This document shows positions 17,525-26,139 of a DNA stretch of 64,000 bases, one piece after another; positions within the stretch are counted from its first letter, which is position 1; the number at the start of each line of letters is the position of its first letter. The notes under the pieces are model-generated. The model searched no databases. It saw only the letters and a list, made by a program, of their open reading frames with translations, and was not told the origin of the DNA. Source of the DNA: Tuberibacillus sp. Marseille-P3662 (GTDB taxonomy: Bacteria > Bacillota > Bacilli > Bacillales > Sporolactobacillaceae); NCBI RefSeq assembly GCF_900178005.1, contig NZ_FXBS01000004.1, positions 62,001-126,000 on the forward strand. Reading direction: 5' to 3'. The position numbers and the translations under genes are program-made.

Positions 17525-18400
17525 ATGCATACGATGTGGAAAGGTTCGATAAGCTTCGGCTTAGTCAATATTCCCATAAAAATCTACGCAGCAACAGAGA
17601 ATAAGGATATCCGTTTCCGTTCCCTGCATGAGGAATGCCATACACCGATAAAATATCAAAAATATTGTCCGACATGTGAAACCACTGTTGAGAATAACGA
17701 CATCGTTAAAGGTTATGAATATGAGTCCGGTAAGTTCGTCACCGTATCCCAGGAAGAGATCAATGAAATCAAGGGAGAAACCACCCGTTCGGTTGAGATT
17801 ATGGATTTCGTTAATCTAGATGACATCGATCCGATTTATTTTAACAAATCTTATTTCATTGGCCCTAATGACCAAGGTGAAAAAGCTTATGCCTTGCTTA
17901 AACAGGCCCTTGATGACACGAACAAGATTGGCATTGCCAAAATAACCATGCATTCCAAGCAGCATCTAGCTATCGTCCGTTGCTACGAACAAGGGCTTCT
18001 AATGGAAACCATTTATTATCCAGAAGAAGTCCGTGACGTTGGTAACGTCCCTGGTATTGATCAAGACATCAATGTCGATGATAAAGAACTCAATACGGCA
18101 AAGCAATTGATTGAACAATTGACAGCCGAGTTCGATCCGGAGAAATATACCAACGAATATCGTGAAGACTTGCATGACATGATTGAAGCCAAAATCAATG
18201 GTAATGAGATAGCCAAACCAGAGCAAGCACCTGAAAAAGAAAATGTCGTTGATTTACTATCCGCCTTGCAAAAAAGTATTGATGAAACGGACGAATCAAC
18301 CGAAAAAACGGGAAAAAATGACGATGAACCGGCCAATACCGGCACAAAACCGAGCAAAAAAACCGCTGCTGGCAAAAAGAAAAAGCAGAAAAGCTCGTAA
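17525..18400 (+). CDS. ku: DNA end-binding protein Ku
   Basis: Bacterial Ku forms a homodimeric ring on double-strand ends and recruits LigD for non-homologous end joining. The 291-residue chain has the family start (HTMWKGSISFGLVNIPIK), the core block CPTCETTVENNDIVKGYEYE, FNKSYFIGPNDQGEKAYALL, and a lysine-rich tail after residue 265 (KPSKKTAAGKKKKQK). That tail is the usual DNA-binding extension. It is followed within 30 bp by the ligase gene. In B. subtilis this locus is sporulation-controlled (sigma-G); a CATACTC lies near 17473, but I see no convincing -35 partner. Confidence 0.96.
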   Translation: MHTMWKGSISFGLVNIPIKIYAATENKDIRFRSLHEECHTPIKYQKYCPTCETTVENNDIVKGYEYESGKFVTVSQEEINEIKGETTRSVEIMDFVNLDDIDPIYFNKSYFIGPNDQGEKAYALLKQALDDTNKIGIAKITMHSKQHLAIVRCYEQGLLMETIYYPEEVRDVGNVPGIDQDINVDDKELNTAKQLIEQLTAEFDPEKYTNEYREDLHDMIEAKINGNEIAKPEQAPEKENVVDLLSALQKSIDETDESTEKTGKNDDEPANTGTKPSKKTAAGKKKKQKSS

Positions 18401-18427
18401 CACTTTTTATAAAACGAGGCGACTCAT

Positions 18428-19366
18428 ATGAACCTACAACCCATTGTCCCATTTGAACCGATAAGAATGGATCAAGCTCCAAATGGCGAATCTTTAATTG
18501 CCCAAGTGAAATGGGATGGTGTTCGGGTGCTCACCTATTATGACGGCGAAACGGTGAATCTTTTTAATCGCAAACAAAATAATCGTACAGAGCAATTTCC
18601 CGAATTAATTGAGATTCAAAACTACTGTGACGCATCATCCGTGATTTTAGATGGTGAGGTTATCGCTTTAGGTACCGATGGTCAACCGTCATTTCACGAG
18701 GTCATGCGTCGTGACGGCATTCGTAATATCGAAAAGGTCGAACAAAGACGGCAAGAGATACCCATTTCTTATATGATATTTGACATGATTTATTATAACG
18801 GTGAATGGATAGACCAATGGCCGCTACAGGAACGTATGGAGCTCCTTAAGAAAGTGATTATCCCAAGTAACACTATTCAGGTGGTCCCATCCCACTCAGA
18901 TAGCGACACATTATTCTCAGTCGTCAAAAAGCATCAATTAGAAGGCATTGTTGTCAAAGATGTCACAAGAGCCTATCAAATCAAAGGTAAAGACGACCGC
19001 TGGGTAAAGGTGAAAAATTATCGTGATTTAACGGCCGTCGTGGGTGGTGTAACAAAGCGATCAGGCATTGTTAACGCCTTGCTCCTCGGGCTATATGATC
19101 ACACTGGTGGCCTTCACTATATTGGCCATACCGGTACTGGGAAGCTGACCGCCCATGATTGGCGCGACTTAACAGAACGGGTTGAACCGCTCATCACTAA
19201 AATCAAGCCATTTGTTAATCAGCCGGAACGGTCCCAAGATGCCATATGGCTTGAGCCACAGTTAACAGTCAAAGTCAATTTTATTGAATGGCCCGAAGGT
19301 CGTACACTCAGGCAGCCGAGCATCCAAGCCTTTGTTGATCAATCACCGGAAGACTGTACATTGTAG
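18428..19366 (+). CDS. ligD: NHEJ ATP-dependent DNA ligase, stand-alone ligase domain
   Basis: This 312-residue protein is the ligase half of bacterial LigD. Nucleotidyltransferase motifs are in order: motif I KWDGVR with the adenylated Lys28, ILDGEVIAL, the YMIFDMIYYNG segment, EGIVVKD (motif IV), and WVKVKN (motif V). An OB-fold region follows (LTAVVGGVTKRSG...LEPQLTVKVNFIEWPEGRTLRQPS). In B. subtilis the ligase and polymerase domains are one polypeptide of about 611 residues; here the gene stops after the ligase. The stop codon overlaps the AGGAGGGG of the polymerase gene, so translation is coupled. No phosphoesterase domain is present. Confidence 0.93.
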   Translation: MNLQPIVPFEPIRMDQAPNGESLIAQVKWDGVRVLTYYDGETVNLFNRKQNNRTEQFPELIEIQNYCDASSVILDGEVIALGTDGQPSFHEVMRRDGIRNIEKVEQRRQEIPISYMIFDMIYYNGEWIDQWPLQERMELLKKVIIPSNTIQVVPSHSDSDTLFSVVKKHQLEGIVVKDVTRAYQIKGKDDRWVKVKNYRDLTAVVGGVTKRSGIVNALLLGLYDHTGGLHYIGHTGTGKLTAHDWRDLTERVEPLITKIKPFVNQPERSQDAIWLEPQLTVKVNFIEWPEGRTLRQPSIQAFVDQSPEDCTL

Positions 19367-19377
19367 GAGGGGTTATA

Positions 19378-20307
19378 ATGAATGACCCAGACCAAACCGT
19401 TAGAATCGGCAAGCAAACCGTATCACTCACATCCTTGGATAAGCCATTATGGCCGGAGCAAGGCCTGAAAAAAGCGGATTTTATCAAATATATCCATGTC
19501 GTTGCTGACAAGATGTTACCCTTTTTAAATGACCGGCCTCTCACTGTCGTCCGGTACCCGCACGGTGTGAAGGGAGAATCATTTTTTCAAAAAAATTGTC
19601 CGGATTACGCGCCGGATTTTGTGAAAACAGCGACTGTCGAAGATATTGACTACATTTTATGTTCCGATCAACCGACGCTGATTTGGTTAGCTAATCAATT
19701 GGCCTTCGAATACCACGTACCGTTTCAACCGATCACATCAGCATCACCGTCAGAAATTGTATTGGATTTGGACCCACCATCAAGGGATGAATTCCCAATG
19801 GCTATTCAAGCAGCGCTTATGATTAAAGATGTCCTTGACCGGCTTCATCTGACGGCATTTATTAAAACCAGCGGAAACAAAGGCTTACAAGTCTATATAC
19901 CTTTACCTGATGAAACATTCACTTACGATGACACACGTGATTTCACCCAATTCATCGCCAGTTATCTGACGGAATCAGAACCCGACTGGTTTACCACGGA
20001 GCGGCTAAAAAAGAATCGCCACCACCGTCTATATGTGGACTACCTCCAACATGATGAAGGTAAAACCATCATTGCCCCCTACTCGGTACGGGGGAACGCT
20101 CAAGCCACGGTGGCCACGCCGATTCATTGGGATGAAGTTAATGATGACCTTGAGCCCGATACATTTACGATTCCCATGATGGAGGAGCGACTGAAGCAAC
20201 GAGGTTGTCCAATGGCCTTATTCCAAAAAGCTAAACAGGAACAAAATTTTGGTCAAGTGCTCCAAGCATTAAAAGACCAACAGAAAGGAGGGACGTTGAC
20301 GAAATGA
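19378..20307 (+). CDS. ligD: NHEJ primase-polymerase, stand-alone LigD Pol domain
   Basis: This 309-residue protein is the archaeo-eukaryotic-primase-type polymerase half of LigD, which fills gaps at joined ends and prefers ribonucleotides. Visible motifs are LDKPLWPEQGLKKADFIKY, RYPHGVKGESFFQKN, the metal-binding VLDLDPP (Asp130, Asp132), and KTSGNKGLQVYIPL. YSVRGNAQATVATPIHWDEV closes the domain. It has its own ribosome binding site overlapping the ligase stop, so it is a deliberate second gene and not a frameshift product. Its last codons overlap the start of the next gene by 4 bp. Confidence 0.93.
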   Translation: MNDPDQTVRIGKQTVSLTSLDKPLWPEQGLKKADFIKYIHVVADKMLPFLNDRPLTVVRYPHGVKGESFFQKNCPDYAPDFVKTATVEDIDYILCSDQPTLIWLANQLAFEYHVPFQPITSASPSEIVLDLDPPSRDEFPMAIQAALMIKDVLDRLHLTAFIKTSGNKGLQVYIPLPDETFTYDDTRDFTQFIASYLTESEPDWFTTERLKKNRHHRLYVDYLQHDEGKTIIAPYSVRGNAQATVATPIHWDEVNDDLEPDTFTIPMMEERLKQRGCPMALFQKAKQEQNFGQVLQALKDQQKGGTLTK

Positions 20308-20666
20308 CAAACGTTCTATTGAAATTAGTGCTGACACCAGTTATTGTTATTTTCGCTGATTTATTTCTTGGTAACGATGTGATTTTCGGCTCTGTATATG
20401 AAGCCCTGATCGTGGGTTGGGCGGTGGCTTGTGCTAATATCGGCTTGGAATATTTGCTGTTTCGCCCAGGCCTCTTTTGGGTTGCAACGATTTCTGATTT
20501 TCTATTAGCCATGTGTATCCTATTTTTTGGTGCTAATATGTACGGCGATGCCTATATTGGAACGTTCGGTGCGTTATTAACAGCCTTTACGATTACTATT
20601 ATGGAATACGTGCTGCACTTAAGATTGCTACGAAAAAATGGAGCGACGAAAATCGCCGCTCATTAA
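20304..20666 (+). CDS. YndM-like four-helix membrane protein (DUF2512)
   Basis: This 120-residue protein has four hydrophobic helices and the DUF2512 pattern (LVLTPVIVIFADLFLG, then ALIVGWAVACANIGLEYLLF). The function is unknown; family members are scattered in spore-formers. Its ATG overlaps the end of the polymerase gene, which places it in the ku-lig-pol transcript. I would not infer a DNA-repair role from that alone. A terminator follows. Confidence 0.8.
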   Translation: MTNVLLKLVLTPVIVIFADLFLGNDVIFGSVYEALIVGWAVACANIGLEYLLFRPGLFWVATISDFLLAMCILFFGANMYGDAYIGTFGALLTAFTITIMEYVLHLRLLRKNGATKIAAH

Positions 20667-20673
20667 GACACCA

Positions 20674-20707
20674 TCACCCGGCAAATAGATCACCGGGTGA
20701 ATTTTTT
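20674..20707 (+). terminator. Terminator of the ku-ligD operon
   Basis: TCACCCGG (20674-20681) pairs with CCGGGTGA (20693-20700) and is followed by ATTTTTT. Confidence 0.85.
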
Positions 20708-20777
20708 CGTCAATTATAAAACCTTTGCCCTTTTTGTTTCGTTTAATACTATAGAAGCTATAAGTTATGGTGATGAC

Positions 20778-21638
20778 ATGTTAACTCTAGACAATATCCA
20801 GAAATCATACAAATATCATGCTGTTCTCAATAATATTTCAACCACTTTTGGACAAGGCATTATTGGTTTAGTGGGTCCCAATGGATCGGGTAAAACCACG
20901 TTGCTGAAAATTTTGGCGGCCAATGAAAAAGCGAGCGCGGGTCGCATCCTTTATGGAAAAACGACATGGGATCATTCACCTAATGTGATTCGCCAGCATA
21001 CCGGCTATTTACCACAAAACTTTTTCATCCATCCCAAACGCACGGCCCGGCAATTTTTAATGAAAACAGCGGTAATTAAAGGATTCAAGCAAAAACAAAT
21101 AAGGCAGCAGACCGTTGAAGCTGCTCTAAAACAAGTGAATTTACTTGACGCGGCTGACACGCTTGTGAAGCATTATTCCACAGGTATGGGACAGCGTCTT
21201 GGCATTGCGCAAGCTTTGATCGGTGATCCTGATTTGTTAATCTTTGACGAACCTACAGTTGGACTGGACCCGATTGAAAGGATTCGATTCCGAAATTTAA
21301 TCGCTCACCTGGGACAAAGTCGCACTATTATTCTCTCCACGCATATCCCAGGTGATATCACCGGCTGCTGCGGAGATTTGAAAGTTCTATTAGAAGGTCG
21401 ATTGGTTTTCTCCGGACAGCCAACCGCTTTAGCGAAACAAGCGGAAGGGAAAATTTGGGATGTCCAAAGCGACCGGCCGCCCGTCGATAAAAAGAACACG
21501 CTTTTCATTCAACAAAGGAAAGCGGATTACCGTTACAAATATATCAGTGACCACCCACCACAGCCTGACAGCCAAAGTGCCCAACCTACTGTTATGGATG
21601 GTTATCTGTATTTGACAAGGAGTTCACAGCATGTATAG
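20778..21638 (+). CDS. ABC transporter ATP-binding protein
   Basis: This 286-residue ATPase has Walker A GPNGSGKTTLLKI, the Q-loop region YLPQNFFIHPKRT, a variant signature YSTGMGQRLGIAQAL, Walker B LLIFDEPTVGLDP and the switch histidine in ILSTHIPGD. It resembles the single-domain ATPases of ABC-2-type exporters. The ATG of MLTLDNIQKSY is chosen because homologous proteins start there; the longer reading frame runs through a hydrophobic, non-homologous stretch. It is the first gene of a five-gene overlapping operon with the sigma factor below and overlaps the next gene by 8 bp. Confidence 0.88.
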   Translation: MLTLDNIQKSYKYHAVLNNISTTFGQGIIGLVGPNGSGKTTLLKILAANEKASAGRILYGKTTWDHSPNVIRQHTGYLPQNFFIHPKRTARQFLMKTAVIKGFKQKQIRQQTVEAALKQVNLLDAADTLVKHYSTGMGQRLGIAQALIGDPDLLIFDEPTVGLDPIERIRFRNLIAHLGQSRTIILSTHIPGDITGCCGDLKVLLEGRLVFSGQPTALAKQAEGKIWDVQSDRPPVDKKNTLFIQQRKADYRYKYISDHPPQPDSQSAQPTVMDGYLYLTRSSQHV

Positions 21639-23763
21639 ATGGTTCTATTTGTACGGTCAAGATGTTAAATGGCTATTCAGTCGTTGGTACAATTGGTTGG
21701 CCTTCATTGGTTTTACGTTGTTCATATGGGTGTTTAACCTAGATGTCTCATCTGGAGTCATTAATAACTGGTACCACATTCATGCGATTGCGCATACGGT
21801 AACCCTTGGACTCTGTCTCATGTTAGCCAACGGATTAATGTTATCAGACTATCGACCTGGAAAATCGGATTGGCAACAGTCATTACCGACATCACATTGG
21901 ACATTAATCACAACGAAGTGGTTCGCTCTTATAACGTTTAGTGCTAGCTTTACCGTTATCATGCTTACGGTTTACTCGTTGTTAAGCTGGCGTACAGCAC
22001 TTGACCCTGATGTATTTTGGATGTATTTCTATCAATTTGGTTGGCAATATGAAATATCTTATTTGGTAACAACAGCTCTGGGACTGTTTCTTGGGGCCAT
22101 CATTCGCAACCGCAGTGTTCTAGTTATCTCGTTCTGCGGCTTGATGTTTGGTACCTTTTTTATGGAATTGGCGTTGATCAGAAAGATGAACTGGCTCTAC
22201 CTCAAAGTCTTTCATTTAAGTCAATTCTTGTTTTTAAATGATATGAATGTCGCCCGGCCTACATGGGGTTACATCTTAAAGCGGCCAGAGATCATGCGGT
22301 CCTGGTTATTTGTCGCGGCCTTCGCCCTTATGCTGATTGTTTGGTCTGCCGTGCTGCTCAAACAACGCCGCCCAGAAAAATGGATGAAAACGTCGACCGT
22401 AGCAGCCATTATGATCAGCCTGCTTACCACCTGCGCTTTTATACCATACGGGTATTTATGGAACAAACGATTGTCTGAATTAGATACACATGAAGCTGAA
22501 GCTGTTGCTGAAAAACACGAAACGTTATCCCTGCCCTTTTCGGTATCGAACTATGATATTAATGTCAAAAGGACGAATGATGACTGGCAAATCACAACGG
22601 TGATCAAAATCGGAACTCAATCGGTCAAAAATGACGGCCGCTGGCTTTTCACTATAAATCCTGATTTTCGCGTCTCTTCTGTTAAAGTGAACGATCATAA
22701 AGTCATGTTTTATCAAAAAAGTCAAGTCCTCTATATTTCATCAAGTCAATATGATAACAATGCAAAACAGCAAACCATCAAAGTCCGTTATCACGGATTA
22801 TTGAATGAATGGGGATATGCCAATGCTTCCGGCAAAAGTCAATGGTTGGGATTTACTCGTGATCGAGCAATGTTCATCCCTTCCTATCTAGCTTGGTACC
22901 CGTTGCCCGGCAAACAACCGTTATTCGTGAGATACCGATATAATCATGTCTATGATGCTCATCATGCCAATCAGTCGTCTAATGGGACCACCGATTTTCA
23001 TGTGCATTTATCAGGGTTCAATCAGCCGGTTCATTCGAGTTCACTGCAGGCGGCTCAAAGACAAGGTACAGAAACCATACTTAGGGAAAAAAATACAACG
23101 GGATTATCACTATTTTCTGGGGATTTCAAGCGCTGGCAAAATCGTGACGAACAAATGCAAATGATCGCCCCTAGCTATTTACAAAAAAATGGAAACCAAT
23201 ATTTTGAACGTTTAATCGACATTCATCGTTATTTTAATGAATGGTTAAACGCGAACCACCCGGTAAAAGTCCTTTGTCTCCCGGTTAATGACTTAGTCAT
23301 TAGAAATAATTACTATGATCGATTAGATGACAGTGTATTAATCCCTGTCAATTCGTTAAACCAAGTAACAAACTATGTTCAAACGTATTATAATGACAAG
23401 CATTTCTCGATATTTAAGCACATCTTGAACCTTGATTCGAGTGTACTTGCTCATATCAGATTATATGGGAAACGTAAACAGAGTCCACTAGAATTAAGGG
23501 AAGATTTAGCGAGAGCTTACCAAGCGGTCTACAATTATGACCAGAACCTAGATCAAAAATGGATGAACTTACTTAACGATAACAGCCAGATTCAACTAGA
23601 TACGAAACAAGCAATCCGCACGCAGCAAGTCGACAAACTCAAACGGGTATTAAAACACATTTATGACGAACATATTAAGGGCGCTAACGGAACGCCAGAC
23701 ATTACAATCAAAGACTGGAACAGAACATGGCAGCAAGTTTTTGAAGCAAAAGGGGGGCGATGA
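21631..23763 (+). CDS. Large membrane protein: ABC-2-type permease with long extracytoplasmic domain
   Basis: This 710-residue protein has about six membrane helices in residues 1-285 with the layout of an ABC-2 permease. A seventh hydrophobic segment at about 250-270 leads into a soluble part of about 430 residues. That part has an Ig-like beta stretch (VSNYDINVKRTNDDWQITTVIKIG) and then a helical region. The order recalls permease-fused M1-peptidase-like proteins, but no HExxH motif is present, so it is not a visible metalloprotease. It overlaps its ATPase and the sigma factor gene, indicating one complex or one regulon. The substrate is unknown. Confidence 0.75.
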   Translation: MYRWFYLYGQDVKWLFSRWYNWLAFIGFTLFIWVFNLDVSSGVINNWYHIHAIAHTVTLGLCLMLANGLMLSDYRPGKSDWQQSLPTSHWTLITTKWFALITFSASFTVIMLTVYSLLSWRTALDPDVFWMYFYQFGWQYEISYLVTTALGLFLGAIIRNRSVLVISFCGLMFGTFFMELALIRKMNWLYLKVFHLSQFLFLNDMNVARPTWGYILKRPEIMRSWLFVAAFALMLIVWSAVLLKQRRPEKWMKTSTVAAIMISLLTTCAFIPYGYLWNKRLSELDTHEAEAVAEKHETLSLPFSVSNYDINVKRTNDDWQITTVIKIGTQSVKNDGRWLFTINPDFRVSSVKVNDHKVMFYQKSQVLYISSSQYDNNAKQQTIKVRYHGLLNEWGYANASGKSQWLGFTRDRAMFIPSYLAWYPLPGKQPLFVRYRYNHVYDAHHANQSSNGTTDFHVHLSGFNQPVHSSSLQAAQRQGTETILREKNTTGLSLFSGDFKRWQNRDEQMQMIAPSYLQKNGNQYFERLIDIHRYFNEWLNANHPVKVLCLPVNDLVIRNNYYDRLDDSVLIPVNSLNQVTNYVQTYYNDKHFSIFKHILNLDSSVLAHIRLYGKRKQSPLELREDLARAYQAVYNYDQNLDQKWMNLLNDNSQIQLDTKQAIRTQQVDKLKRVLKHIYDEHIKGANGTPDITIKDWNRTWQQVFEAKGGR

Positions 23764-24338
23764 CCATCGTTGATGATGAAGCACTGACCCAGGCGATCGC
23801 CCGGGGCGATCAAGCATCATTCGAAGCGTTCATCCATCGCTATCATGGTCCATTATTGAATTTTATCGAACGAATGCTGCAAGACCCGGGCAAAGCTGAA
23901 GACTTTGTTCAAGAAACTTTCATCAAATTTATTAGGCAATTGAAGGAAAAAGGCATCCCTGATAACAGTAAAGCTTGGTTATTTAAAGTCGCCGCCAACA
24001 TGTGCCGCGATCATTGGCGCAGCGCCAGCTATAAGAAAGAAAAGCATGTGCTCGAATACATTCCGGAGAAAGAAAGTCCGAATGATTCCGTGGTTGATAT
24101 TTATGAGAAACAGGAAACTAGGAAGGAAATCCTCGCTGTTCTCAATCAACTGCCGGAACGACAACGTGAAATTGTGATTTTACGTTTCTATCATGACATG
24201 AAGTTAAAAGAAATTGCCGAGATTCTCGATTGTCCAATAGGAACCATTAAATCGCGATTGTTTCATTCGATGGCATTTTTAAAAGCAACATTATCCGGTC
24301 AGGAAGGGGCTGAATCCCATGAACGAAAATTCAAGTGA
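23760..24338 (+). CDS. ECF-type RNA polymerase sigma factor
   Basis: This 192-residue sigma-70 family protein has only regions 2 and 4. Region 2 reads FEAFIHRYHGPLLNFIERML, AEDFVQETFIKFIRQ and AWLFKVAANMCRDHWR. Region 4 is the helix-turn-helix LPERQREIVILRFYHDMKLKEIAEILDCPIGTIKSRL. It is an ECF group sigma factor. It overlaps the permease gene by 4 bp (ATGA) and the next membrane gene by 20 bp. The usual place for an anti-sigma factor is the next gene, so the pair may couple envelope signals to transcription of this ABC operon; that is inference. Confidence 0.92.
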   Translation: MTIVDDEALTQAIARGDQASFEAFIHRYHGPLLNFIERMLQDPGKAEDFVQETFIKFIRQLKEKGIPDNSKAWLFKVAANMCRDHWRSASYKKEKHVLEYIPEKESPNDSVVDIYEKQETRKEILAVLNQLPERQREIVILRFYHDMKLKEIAEILDCPIGTIKSRLFHSMAFLKATLSGQEGAESHERKFK

Positions 24339-25140
24339 TCAAGAGCTGCTGCATATGGAACATGAGTTAAAAGAAATGATGGGTTCTTATTTGACCAAAT
24401 CCCCGTCATCTCAAGATACACAGCAGTTGATTGAGCGTTTGCAGCCGGAAATGGACGATTTAGTACAAACGGTCAATCGGGAGGAAAGCATCCAACATCC
24501 ATCGATCATTAAGCAATGCAAAAATCAATTTAAACAGCTGTCATGGCCGTTCTGGATCGGGAGCGCCGCGATCTTTTTCATGCTTTACTTAATGATGGAC
24601 CCAGAGCCAATGAGAGACCAACCGCTAAGTATAACGATCGGTCAGCTCTACTATCAACCGCTGTCATTCGTTTTACCCATTTATTTAGTTTTGGCGTTTT
24701 TCTATACATTCCGGTCATGGAACAAACACATGCGCATGGTTGAAAGTGTAACGCCGTTTCCACCGGCCTTGATTTTACTTTGCCGCATGTTGAATGTATT
24801 CGTCATCACACTTGGATTTATCGGCATCACGGTGTTATTATCATTTCTTAAATATAGTGCGGACTGGCACACTTATATGCTCTTAAGTGCCTTTACCCCT
24901 CCGGTCTTAATTTTTAGTGTCATTGGCATCGTCATGCTCAAAAGAGGGATAATGGCAGGGTTTCTATTATCCGGTGCTGCTTGGGTTGTATATTTGCTAA
25001 TCCCTCAAGTTTTGTCAGTGGTTCATCCAGGATGGCACGTGATTCCCTTCATCCAGTGTGGCTTGATTATTGCCGGCCTCGTGACGATCTACCACACCCT
25101 TCAAGTAAGTAAATACCGGTATTGCCTTAATACAGAATGA
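24319..25140 (+). CDS. Multi-spanning membrane protein, possible anti-sigma/transporter subunit
   Basis: This 273-residue protein has a cytoplasmic N-terminal region of about 85 residues rich in acidic and helical segments (LLHMEHELKEMMGSYL...LIERLQPEMDDLVQTV). Six membrane helices follow. The N-terminal soluble part directly after a sigma factor gene is where an anti-sigma domain would be expected. I do not see the HxxxCxxC zinc motif of ZAS-type anti-sigma factors. The membrane part could instead be a second permease subunit partnering the downstream ATPase. The start overlaps the sigma gene. Confidence 0.65.
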   Translation: MNENSSDQELLHMEHELKEMMGSYLTKSPSSQDTQQLIERLQPEMDDLVQTVNREESIQHPSIIKQCKNQFKQLSWPFWIGSAAIFFMLYLMMDPEPMRDQPLSITIGQLYYQPLSFVLPIYLVLAFFYTFRSWNKHMRMVESVTPFPPALILLCRMLNVFVITLGFIGITVLLSFLKYSADWHTYMLLSAFTPPVLIFSVIGIVMLKRGIMAGFLLSGAAWVVYLLIPQVLSVVHPGWHVIPFIQCGLIIAGLVTIYHTLQVSKYRYCLNTE

Positions 25141-25149
25141 GGTGCAGGC

Positions 25150-26016
25150 ATGATAACGCTTGAAAATTTGGTTAAAAAACGGTCTCACTTTCAACTTGAA
25201 GTGGACCAGTTGACGCTTTATCCTGGAATCCATTTGCTCGTCGGCCATAATGGATCCGGGAAATCAACCCTGCTTAATCTATTAGCAACAGCCACTTCCC
25301 CTGATGCCGGGAAGATTCACTACCATCATCGATCGGTCAAAGACAAGCTCCCTGCTATCCGGGCTGATATTGGCTATTTGCCGACAAAAACAACCGTTTA
25401 CGACCATATGACCGGAAGAAAATTTCTAACCTATATGAGTCAATTAAAGAGTATGGATAATCAAGCGCTGATCAACGAGCTGATTAGCACTTTGGAAATT
25501 GAACCGTTATTAAAACGGAAAATCCGAAAAATGTCACATGGACAAAAGCAGAAACTCGGTTTAGCGCAAGCTTTATTAGGCAAGCCGCGTTATGTGTTTT
25601 TGGATGAGCCATTAATTTATTTGGACATTCATGAACGACATCTGTTTACAAACGTGATTGGCATGTTATCGAGAGACACACTGTTTATCATTGCAACCCA
25701 TGAGCTTAATGAATGGGCAGGCGTGGCCGACCAAGTGCTATGGCTCGATCAAGGACAGTTGACTTTTTCCGGGTCCATTCAGCAATGGTTAGCTGCACCC
25801 CAAGCCAAGCAAGTCTATGAACTTAACATAGATGCTCATCAATTGCCCCTTGTACAAACCCATTATTCTTGCATTCATTCGCAATTGATCGATGATCAGA
25901 ATGCAACGGTGAAAATCTTTGTTGAGAAAGGATCACCCCCGTTTATGCATGCCAGACAGGCTCAAGTCACGATGGAAGATGCCTATTACATCCGAACTCA
26001 AAATACTATCACTTAA
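25150..26016 (+). CDS. ABC transporter ATP-binding protein (second of operon)
   Basis: This 288-residue ATPase has Walker A GHNGSGKSTLLNL, a variant signature MSHGQKQKLGLAQALLG, and Walker B YVFLDEPLIYLDI, where the usual D-loop Gly-Leu-Asp is altered to Tyr-Leu-Asp. The switch histidine lies in FIIATHELNEW. The C-terminal 70 residues resemble those of ABC-2 exporter ATPases. It closes the operon and is followed by a strong terminator. With the first gene, the operon supplies two non-identical ATPases. Confidence 0.87.
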   Translation: MITLENLVKKRSHFQLEVDQLTLYPGIHLLVGHNGSGKSTLLNLLATATSPDAGKIHYHHRSVKDKLPAIRADIGYLPTKTTVYDHMTGRKFLTYMSQLKSMDNQALINELISTLEIEPLLKRKIRKMSHGQKQKLGLAQALLGKPRYVFLDEPLIYLDIHERHLFTNVIGMLSRDTLFIIATHELNEWAGVADQVLWLDQGQLTFSGSIQQWLAAPQAKQVYELNIDAHQLPLVQTHYSCIHSQLIDDQNATVKIFVEKGSPPFMHARQAQVTMEDAYYIRTQNTIT

Positions 26017-26046
26017 AGAAGGCCACTTTCAGGCCTTCTTTTTTTT
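26016..26046 (+). terminator. Terminator of the ABC/ECF sigma operon
   Basis: AAGAAGGCC pairs perfectly with GGCCTTCTT over a 7-nt loop, followed by a T-run of six. Confidence 0.93.
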
Positions 26047-26139
26047 ACATTTTAGCATCGAAACCGTTTCATACTTATAATGACCATCTTAATGACACAT
26101 ACTTAAAATGATATACCTTATAAAGGGAGGATGATCTCA

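Noticed and set aside
17461-17525. Sigma-G promoter for ku
   Set aside because: CATACTC is present but no matching -35 element at 17-18 nt.
21631-23763. M1-type aminopeptidase fused to a permease
   Set aside because: No HExxH or gluzincin glutamate is visible in the outer domain, so a peptidase call is not supported.
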